Shown here: positions 58,307 to 64,000 of the stretch, in pieces
Layout: each line of letters opens with the position of its first letter
Position numbering within the stretch: position 1 is the stretch's first letter
Source of the DNA: Jatrophihabitans sp. GAS493
Lineage (GTDB): Bacteria > Actinomycetota > Actinomycetes > Mycobacteriales > Jatrophihabitantaceae
NCBI RefSeq assembly: GCF_900230215.1
Contig: NZ_LT907982.1
Location: forward strand, 1,054,001 to 1,118,000
Direction: 5' to 3'
Length of the DNA: 64,000 nucleotides
The notes under the pieces: model-generated
Seen by the model: only the letters and a program-made list of their open reading frames with translations
What the model was told of the DNA's origin: nothing
Databases searched by the model: none
Program-made: the position numbers and the translations under genes

Positions 58307-58396
58307 TTCTTCTCCTGAGAGTTGTTGTTGACTGGTTGTGTGTGCAGGTCGGGCGTGAGCGGCCCTCACGAACGGAGCCCGACCCGGCGAAGCAGG

Positions 58397-58414
58397 TTGT
58401 TGATCTGTCAACAA
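58397..58414. promoter_or_regulatory. MarR operator O1 (perfect palindrome)
   Basis: TTGTTGA-TCTG-TCAACAA is a perfect 7-base inverted repeat with a 4-base spacer, the size of MarR-family sites. Its last base joins the -10 of the yceI promoter. Confidence 0.85.
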
Positions 58415-58441
58415 TATTACACCAGATTGATGACGTGTCAA
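58414..58441 (-). promoter_or_regulatory. yceI promoter, consensus -35/-10
   Basis: Reading the minus strand, TTGACA (58441-58436) and TAATAT (58419-58414) are separated by 16 bases, close to the consensus for a primary sigma factor. The -35 lies in operator O2 and the -10 adjoins O1. Confidence 0.75.
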
Positions 58442-58444
58442 CAA
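58427..58444. promoter_or_regulatory. MarR operator O2 (near-perfect palindrome)
   Basis: TTGATGA-CGTG-TCAACAA has one mismatch in the 7-base arms and the same layout as O1. Centre-to-centre spacing from O1 is 30 bases, about three helical turns. It covers the yceI -35 and lies upstream of the marR -10-like TATAGT at 58453-58458. Confidence 0.82.
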
Positions 58445-58465
58445 CATCCGGCTATAGTGGTTGAC

Positions 58466-58951
58466 ATGACCAAACCAAGGTGGCTCAACGAGCAGGAGGC
58501 CTGCATGTGGCGATCGTTCCGTCTCATGTGGATGCGCCTGGATCAGGCGGTCGAGCAGCAACTGAGCACCGAGTCAGGGCTGTCGGGCGCAGACTACGCC
58601 CTGCTGGTGCCACTGTCGGAGGCCACCGAGGACGGCCTGCGGGCCCGGGACCTGGCTCGCGGGGTGAGCTGGGACCGCAGCCGCCTCTCCCACCAACTGC
58701 GCCGGATGCAGGAACGCGGTCTCGTTGAGCGCCGCGAATGCCCGACCGACGCCCGCGGCACGATCTTCGCGCTCACGCCGGCCGGGCGTGAGGTCATCGA
58801 ACGGGCCGCTCCTTCGCACGTCGAGACGGTGCGCGAGGTATTCGTCGACGTGATGACGCCAGATGAGATCGCCACCCTCTCCGCCATCTCGCAGCGGGTG
58901 CTGAGCCGCCTGGACGCGAAGACCCTCGCGCCACACGTTGTGGGGAGTTAA
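58466..58951 (+). CDS. MarR-family transcriptional regulator
   Basis: This 161-residue regulator has the MarR winged helix: EDGLRARDLARGVSWDRSRLSHQLRRMQERGLVERRECPTDARGTIFALTPAGREVIERAAPSH, with the family DxRG-type wing. The dimerisation helices are at both ends. ATG at 58466 is seven bases after TATAGT, so the mRNA is probably leaderless. It is divergent from yceI and very likely represses both genes through O1 and O2. Confidence 0.92.
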   Translation: MTKPRWLNEQEACMWRSFRLMWMRLDQAVEQQLSTESGLSGADYALLVPLSEATEDGLRARDLARGVSWDRSRLSHQLRRMQERGLVERRECPTDARGTIFALTPAGREVIERAAPSHVETVREVFVDVMTPDEIATLSAISQRVLSRLDAKTLAPHVVGS

Positions 58952-58982
58952 GTTCCCGGAATCCGGGAAGAAGACTCCCCAA
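58941..58982. repeat. Dispersed palindromic repeat, family A, copy 2
   Basis: A 42-base element aligned without gaps to the copy at 4461-4502 (outer arms TGGGGAGT/ACTCCCCA-like, inner CCCGGAATCCGGG identical). It overlaps the marR stop codon (TAA at 58949-58951) and could terminate marR transcription. Confidence 0.75.
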
Positions 58983-59021
58983 GCCGGAGGAGTTCGGGGG
59001 TACGGCAGTAGCCTCGCAGCT

Positions 59022-59864
59022 ATGAGTGAGAAGAGCCTCCCCGGCACCGCGATCGGAGCCCACGTCGATTCGGTTGACCCGCTGTCGGCGGCCCGAGCCA
59101 ACGGCGCCGAGGTGATCCAGTTCTTCCTCGCCGATCCGCAGGGCTGGAAGGCTCCGAAGCCGCATGAACTGCAGGCCGAGATTCAGGCCAGCGATCTCAC
59201 CGTCTACATCCACTCGCCGTATGTGCTGAACCTGGCGACAACCAACAACCGCATCCGCATCCCGAGCCGCAAGATCCTGGCCCAGCACGCCGCCGGCGCA
59301 GCGGCGATCGGCGCGAAGGGGCTCATCGTGCACGGTGGGCACCTCGGCAAGGACGAGGACCCGGCGATCGGCGTCGACAACTGGCGCAAGGCCTTCGTCC
59401 AGGCCCAGGACGACAACGGCGGGTTTCCGCTGCCGATCCTCATCGAGAACACCGCCGGCGGCTCCAACGCCGTGGCCCGCCGGTTCGACCGGCTGGCCCG
59501 GCTCTGGGACGCCATCGGTGACTTCAACCCGGGGTTCTGCCTGGATACCTGCCACGCGTTCGCCGGCGGAGAGGACCTCGACGGCATCGTCGAACGGGTG
59601 CGGGGCATCACCGGCCGGATCGATCTGGTGCACGCCAACGACAGCCGCGACGCCTTCGACTCCGGCGCCGACCGGCACGCGAACTTCGGCGCCGGGAGCA
59701 TCGATCCGGCGCAGATCGCCGCCATTGCCACGGCGGCCGGCTGTGACGTGCTGGTGGAGACGCCGGCCGAGGGTCAGTCCGAGGACATCGGCTTCTTGAA
59801 ATCGGCGCGTGAATCCGCACTCGCGTCAGCTGGGCCGTCTTCGTCGGAGTCGGCCCGGGCCTGA
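59022..59864 (+). CDS. nfo: Deoxyribonuclease IV (endonuclease IV, AP endonuclease)
   Basis: This 280-residue TIM-barrel protein has AIGAHVDSVDPLSAARANGAEVIQFFLADPQGWK, YIHSPYVLNLATTNNRIRIPSRKILAQHAAGAAAIGAKGLIVHGGHLG, ILIENTAGGSN, FCLDTCHAFAGGEDL, LVHANDSRDAFDSGADRHANFGAGSI and VLVETPAEG. The His, Glu and Asp residues match the three-zinc site of endonuclease IV. It cleaves abasic sites in DNA. Its 3' end overlaps, in the opposite direction, the GT87 gene by 91 bases. Confidence 0.9.
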   Translation: MSEKSLPGTAIGAHVDSVDPLSAARANGAEVIQFFLADPQGWKAPKPHELQAEIQASDLTVYIHSPYVLNLATTNNRIRIPSRKILAQHAAGAAAIGAKGLIVHGGHLGKDEDPAIGVDNWRKAFVQAQDDNGGFPLPILIENTAGGSNAVARRFDRLARLWDAIGDFNPGFCLDTCHAFAGGEDLDGIVERVRGITGRIDLVHANDSRDAFDSGADRHANFGAGSIDPAQIAAIATAAGCDVLVETPAEGQSEDIGFLKSARESALASAGPSSSESARA

Positions 59865-61366
59865 GCCCGGGCGTCGGCGCTGGCCTCGTAGCGGACCTGC
59901 GCCCGGGCTGCGGCCCGCTCCCGGTAGGCACGCAGGGCGAAACCGTCGGCCCAGTAGTCACGCACGTTGTCGAAGACGCCACCGCCGGGATCGTCCAGGC
60001 CATGCTGGCGGACGACGTCGTGCTCGGGCCGCAGAATGTCGCGTACGACCAGGCCCATCAAAGCGATAAGGGCGGCGTCGCGGATTAGTACCACCGTCAT
60101 CAGCGGCCCGTAGTCGATGCCCTTGTTGTTGGTGCCCATCAGCCAGAGCAGGAAGCTGATCCAGACGGCGATCTCGCTGAACTGCCAGAGCAACGCGGCG
60201 CGCCACCGGGGCCGGGCCAGTGCCACCAGCGGCAGCAGCCAGAGCGAGTACTGCCGGCTCCAGATCTTGGTGGTGAGCAGGAAGATCGCCACGGCCAGGA
60301 ACGCCAACTGTGCCACCCGGGGCTTTCGGCGGGCCAACAGCCCGACCGCGGCGACCGCGGCCAGCCCGAGCATGACCACGATTGCCACCAGCAGGCCCGG
60401 CGGCTTCCAATCCTGATAGGACGGGTCGAGGCCCGCGGTGGCCAGGTGATGCACGATGTACCAGAGCGTGTCGGCCTCAGTCGAGCGCTCGACGTTGAAG
60501 TCGAAGAATCCGCGCCAGCCGGTGTTGTAGGCGATCGCGATAGGCAGATTCACGACCAGCCAGGCCGCCGCCGCAGCGCCGACGGCCCACACCGCCGGCC
60601 GATAGCGGCGGGTGCGAATCGCCAGCACGACTATCGGCAGCAGCAGCAGCACCGGGTACAGCTTCGCCGCAGTACCGAGGCCGATGAGGACACCAGCCAG
60701 GGCCGGTTGTCGCCGCGACCAGGCCCAGAGCGCGCAGCTGGCCAGCGCGATCGCCAGCAGGTCCCAGTTGGTGAAGGCGTGGAAGACCAGCAGCGGGCTC
60801 ACGGCGAAGATCGCCGCGTCATACGGCCGCCGCCCGGCCGCCTGAGCCGTCGCCGCGACCGCGAGCAGCGCGCAGGCGGCCAGCAGCAGCGAAGTGAGCA
60901 TGCCGAAGAGCGAGCTCTCCGCGTTGTCGGGCAGCAGGTGGTGCACGGCGTAGGTCAGCAGTGCGGTGACGTACATGAACGCGCCGGTGAGCACCGGGTA
61001 CTCGTTCACCTGATCGCGGTACGGGACCGCGTGGACGTCGAAGCGTTCGGTGCTCCAGAGCGGGATGACGTCGCTGTAGCAGGCGTGCGTGTACTGGAGG
61101 TTGCTCGTCCAGTTGCCGCTGGCGCAGGGCGACTTCTGGGCAAAGCCGAGAACCAGCGTGATCGACGCCAGCGCCAGCAGCACCCTGATCGGCGACCACC
61201 AACCGGAGTTCCCGGCGTGCCGGCCCCACGGGCCACCGAGCGCGCCAGTGGCCTTGGCCACGGTGGTGTCTATCCAGCTCGGTGGCGGCTGTTCGATCTC
61301 CGGGGCGGAGGGGCTGGTGGGCAACTCGGGCGGCGGCACGGTCTCGCCGGCCTCAGGAGTCGTCAC
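59774..61366 (-). CDS. GT87-family polyprenyl-phosphate mannosyltransferase-like protein
   Basis: This membrane protein of about 530 residues has about ten hydrophobic segments. The pattern (DVHAVPYRDQVNEYPVLTGAFMYVTALL; FHAFTNWDLLAIALASCALWAWSRRQPALAGVLIGLGTAAKLYPVLLLLPI) is that of the DUF2029/GT87 family, which includes mycobacterial polyprenyl-phosphate-dependent mannosyltransferases of lipomannan synthesis. EYP and the WDLLA Asp may be catalytic, as in PimE-type GT-C enzymes. Position beside ponA is conserved in actinobacteria. Start GTG at 61366 is given; ATG at 61411 is in frame. It is downstream of ponA on the same strand. Confidence 0.87.
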   Translation of the reverse strand: MTTPEAGETVPPPELPTSPSAPEIEQPPPSWIDTTVAKATGALGGPWGRHAGNSGWWSPIRVLLALASITLVLGFAQKSPCASGNWTSNLQYTHACYSDVIPLWSTERFDVHAVPYRDQVNEYPVLTGAFMYVTALLTYAVHHLLPDNAESSLFGMLTSLLLAACALLAVAATAQAAGRRPYDAAIFAVSPLLVFHAFTNWDLLAIALASCALWAWSRRQPALAGVLIGLGTAAKLYPVLLLLPIVVLAIRTRRYRPAVWAVGAAAAAWLVVNLPIAIAYNTGWRGFFDFNVERSTEADTLWYIVHHLATAGLDPSYQDWKPPGLLVAIVVMLGLAAVAAVGLLARRKPRVAQLAFLAVAIFLLTTKIWSRQYSLWLLPLVALARPRWRAALLWQFSEIAVWISFLLWLMGTNNKGIDYGPLMTVVLIRDAALIALMGLVVRDILRPEHDVVRQHGLDDPGGGVFDNVRDYWADGFALRAYRERAAARAQVRYEASADARAQARADSDEDGPADASADSRADFKKPMSSD

Positions 61367-61507
61367 CTTCGAATCGTCGCACGCGGGATGACCGAGGCCG
61401 CGACGGACCATCGCCCAGCCCGCCGCAGTCCGCTTCAGCCCGTCTCAGTCCGCCTCGAGCCAGCCTCAAGCCAGCCTCAAGCCACCGCCGGTCTGCCCCC
61501 GGCTCAA

Positions 61508-63862
61508 CTAGCCGCCGACGGCGGCTGTCTGCTGGGCGCCGGTCGGCACGGCCGGCGTCGGCGTCGGCTGCGGTGTCGGCTTCGGCTTCGGGGTGACGAC
61601 CGGCTTGGGAGTCGGGGTCACCACCGGCTGCTGGGTCGGCACGGGGGTGGGGGTCGACCGGGTCGCCGGGGTCGGCGACGGGGTGCTGCTCGGAGTGGTC
61701 GAGGGAGCCGGGGTCGGCGTCGGCGTGCTGGCCGGGATCGCGCCGTTCTCGCTGATCTCCTGCTTACTGGCCAACGGCAACTTCGGCTTGCCCTTCAGGT
61801 ACGCGTCCATGAACGCCTTCCACGTCTTCCCCGGCAGGTCGGAGCCGTACTCGGGCTTGCCCGCGGCGTTGAAGATCGAGGAGTTGTCGCCACTGCCGAC
61901 CCAGACCGCCGCGCTCACCTGAGGCGTGTAGCCGACCGTCCAGGCGTCGGAGTTGTCCGTCCCGCCGACGCCCTTGTTGTTCCCCTCGGTGCCTGTCTTG
62001 GCGGCCGAGGCCCGCCCGTCCGCGAGGCCGAAGCCGCTGTAGGAGGCGATCGGCTCCAGCGTCATGGTGACGTCGTTGGCGACCTTCGCGTCGACCCCCT
62101 GGGTGGTGCTGGCGGTGTGCTTGTAGAGGGTGTTGCCGGCCAGGTCGGTGACGCTGGTGACCAGGTAGGGCGAGTTGGCCTTGCCGGCGTTGGCCAGCGT
62201 TGCGTAGCCGGCTGCCATGTCGATCGGACGAACTGGGTACCCGCCGATGCCGATGCCGAAGTTGGTGCTTCCGTCGGGCTCCTGCAGGGTGTTCTTGCCG
62301 CCGAGGGTGCGGGCGACACCGAGGTTGTAGGCGGTCTCGGCCACCTTGTCCGGCCCGGCACTGTTGGCCATCAGGTCGAAGGTGGTGTTCAGCGAGTACT
62401 TCATCGCGGTGGCCACCGGGATCAGCGCGCGGCTCTTGGTCTTGTCGCCCGGGTCGTTGTGAATGGTCACACCGGTGCCCGGAATCTCGGCCGCGAAGCT
62501 GCCGTTGACCAGCGAGTTGATCGCGGTCGGCGGGTTGCCGGTGCCATTCAGCGTCTGGGACAGGGCGGTCGCGAGGACGAACGGCTTGAAGGTGGAGCCC
62601 GGCGGGCGCACGCCGTCGCCGGCGTAGTCGAAGGTGTCGGGCTGGCCGGCGTAGTCAGTGCCGTTGGGGCCGCCGTAGTAGGCGATCACGCCGCCGTCAC
62701 TGGGGTTGATCGCGACCAGTGCGTTCTTCATGTTCTTCTGCTTGGCCGTCAGCTTGCTGAACGTCGTCGTGATCGCGCGCTGGGCGGCGGCCTGGGCGTT
62801 GCGGTCGATCGTGGTCTTGATGATCAAGCCGCCGGCCTGAACCTGTTCGGCGGAGAGGCCGTGCGCCTCCACCTCGGCCGTCACGGCGCGGGCGATGAGG
62901 GCGTTCGGTCCGCTGAAGGTCATGTCCGAGGGCGGGATGGTGGCCGGGAACTTGGTCGCCGCCGCCGTCTCGGTGTCGAGGTGCTTCGTCTCGACCAGGC
63001 CCTCGATGACGTAGTCCCAGCGGGCCTTCGACTCGGTCGGGTTGTTGGCCGGGTCGTAGTACGTCGGTGAGCGCAGCACGGCGGCCAGCAACGCACTCTG
63101 GGCGACGTTCAGCTTGGCCGCGGTGGTGTTGAAGTACGCCTTCGCCGCGGCCTCTACCCCCCATGCCCCCCGACCGAAGTAGACGGTGTTCAGGTAGTAC
63201 TCGAGGATCTCGTCCTTGGTGTAGTTGCGGGCCAGTTTCACCGATATCGCGATCTCACGCAGTTTCCGGCTCAGTGTCCGGTCGCTGTTGAGGTACGCGT
63301 TCTTGACGTACTGCTGGGTGAGCCCCGATCCACCCTGGGTGTCTCCGCCCTTGATGTCATTGAGGACGGCCCGCCCGATGCCGCTGATCGAGACACCGGG
63401 CTCGCTGTAGAAGTTACGGTCCTCGGCGGCGATGACGGCCCACTGGACATTCTTGGAGACCTGGTCGAGGGTGACCAGGGTCCGGTTGGTACCCGATTGC
63501 GCGAGCACGGAACCGTCGGAGTACTCGATCGTCACCAGCTGGTTGTTGATGCTCTCCTGGCGGGGGACGTCGCTGAGGCGGTAGACGGCGAAGACCGAGA
63601 CGACCATGAGCAGCGCCAGCCCGGCCAGCAGCCAGGTGCCGATGACGCCGAAGCGGCGCCCCACCCGCTTGGGGCGGGACATGGCGGCGATCCGGCGGCG
63701 CTTGCGCAGCCGCCGGGCGGCCCAGGCGTCCGGCAGGTACTTGTCGAAGAAGCGTGGTTTCGGCGTCTTCGCGCTCGCGGTACGGGTCGTTGGACCGAAC
63801 TCAGAGCTCGCGCCCCCGCCGCTGCCGGCCGGTCGGTTGGACGGCCCCTCGTGATCAGTCAT
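61508..63862 (-). CDS. ponA: Bifunctional class A penicillin-binding protein (PonA type)
   Basis: This 784-residue protein has a cytoplasmic basic N-terminus, one membrane anchor (about residues 72-95), a GT51 glycosyltransferase domain (AAEDRNFYSEPGVS with catalytic Glu about residue 140; GGSGLTQQYVKN) and a penicillin-binding transpeptidase. Transpeptidase motifs are SxxK GSTFKPF (about residue 420), SxN YSLNTTF and KTGT AAKTGTEG (about 619). The C-terminus is a Pro/Thr-rich tail, longer than usual, that may lie in the wall. It polymerises and cross-links peptidoglycan. Confidence 0.96.
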   Translation of the reverse strand: MTDHEGPSNRPAGSGGGASSEFGPTTRTASAKTPKPRFFDKYLPDAWAARRLRKRRRIAAMSRPKRVGRRFGVIGTWLLAGLALLMVVSVFAVYRLSDVPRQESINNQLVTIEYSDGSVLAQSGTNRTLVTLDQVSKNVQWAVIAAEDRNFYSEPGVSISGIGRAVLNDIKGGDTQGGSGLTQQYVKNAYLNSDRTLSRKLREIAISVKLARNYTKDEILEYYLNTVYFGRGAWGVEAAAKAYFNTTAAKLNVAQSALLAAVLRSPTYYDPANNPTESKARWDYVIEGLVETKHLDTETAAATKFPATIPPSDMTFSGPNALIARAVTAEVEAHGLSAEQVQAGGLIIKTTIDRNAQAAAQRAITTTFSKLTAKQKNMKNALVAINPSDGGVIAYYGGPNGTDYAGQPDTFDYAGDGVRPPGSTFKPFVLATALSQTLNGTGNPPTAINSLVNGSFAAEIPGTGVTIHNDPGDKTKSRALIPVATAMKYSLNTTFDLMANSAGPDKVAETAYNLGVARTLGGKNTLQEPDGSTNFGIGIGGYPVRPIDMAAGYATLANAGKANSPYLVTSVTDLAGNTLYKHTASTTQGVDAKVANDVTMTLEPIASYSGFGLADGRASAAKTGTEGNNKGVGGTDNSDAWTVGYTPQVSAAVWVGSGDNSSIFNAAGKPEYGSDLPGKTWKAFMDAYLKGKPKLPLASKQEISENGAIPASTPTPTPAPSTTPSSTPSPTPATRSTPTPVPTQQPVVTPTPKPVVTPKPKPTPQPTPTPAVPTGAQQTAAVGG

Positions 63863-63935
63863 CGCTGAACGACGCTACCGAGGACGCCCTGAGAATCGCC
63901 AATGCCTCTTGGCGCTCTCTTGGCCGGGGTCGGCG

Positions 63936-64000
63936 TCAGCCGCGCAGTCCGGCCAGCAGTGCCGGCAGCGTCACGCCGGCTCGGCCCTGCTCGACCATCG
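63936..64000 (-). CDS. C-terminal fragment of an unidentified gene (5' end outside window)
   Basis: On the minus strand an open frame enters at the window edge and ends at TGA 63938-63936, encoding about 20 residues (VEQGRAGVTLPALLAGLRG). It lies 73 bases upstream of ponA on the same strand. Too short to name. Confidence 0.35.
   Translation of the reverse strand, partial: MVEQGRAGVTLPALLAGLRG

Noticed and set aside
60446-63070. An 874-codon open frame on the plus strand opposite GT87 and ponA
   Set aside because: It is antisense to two clear genes, has no domain and its Arg/Gly/Ala composition is the usual GC-rich shadow.

Overview
The window is 64 kb of GC-rich actinobacterial chromosome. 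The lineage signal comes from gene order: ponA-type PBP, GT87 polyprenyl-mannosyltransferase, rpsF-ssb-rpsR-rplI, dnaB. Supporting signs are an FprB-like ferredoxin/FAD reductase, a Scy/FilP-like coiled-coil pair, a DUF222/13E12-type HNH protein, a ProTrpGly-rich tail on a small membrane protein, GTG starts and probable leaderless genes. I cannot name a genus; a Frankia/Jatrophihabitans/Nakamurella-like relative would fit. No rRNA, tRNA, CRISPR array, prophage or insertion sequence was recognised.

Layout. 1-8.5 kb: metabolic genes (FprB, NmrA-type reductase, Gfo/Idh/MocA oxidoreductase, ArfB with succinate-semialdehyde dehydrogenase, HAD hydrolase, secreted esterase). 8.5-13.3 kb: a tight co-directional cluster of adenylating enzyme, membrane acyltransferase 3, ComA-like phosphosulfolactate synthase, VOC protein and anchored SGNH hydrolase. 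This is the best candidate for an undescribed biosynthetic system. 13.3-19.7 kb: Pth2-like hydrolase, epoxide hydrolase, a DeoR-MFS pair and a BNR-repeat lipoprotein. 19.7-27.9 kb: the HNH protein with an SOS-like box, acyl-CoA synthetase/thioesterase, PAC2 and STAS proteins, and many short tandem repeats. 27.9-37 kb: PAP2, the Scy/FilP-like pair, an MfpA/Qnr-like pentapeptide protein, an LCP ligase, a serine beta-lactamase-fold hydrolase and a patatin. 37-39.3 kb: a stand-alone CYP102-like P450 facing a TetR gene across an intergenic region with direct repeats and a palindrome. 39.3-45 kb: a GGDEF-EAL protein, LysE, a CBS protein, Tag glycosylase and palindromic repeats. 45-52.4 kb: a minus-strand run of arcD, arcA, DUF2252, flippase-like protein, HtrA and MarC. 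53.4-63.9 kb: dnaB, the S6-SSB-S18-L9 operon, a MarR/YceI switch with two operators, endonuclease IV, GT87 and PonA.

How the genes work together. The clearest regulatory circuit is MarR-YceI, with two near-identical 18-bp palindromes on a consensus promoter. The P450-TetR pair resembles the BM3R1/CYP102A1 arrangement without the reductase domain. The Scy/FilP, LCP and PonA genes all serve envelope growth. Two families of dispersed palindromes, many 14-19 bp tandem repeats and a DnaA-box-like cluster upstream of dnaB are extra DNA-level signals not explained by the genes. All function calls rest on motif recognition by eye; no database search was run.
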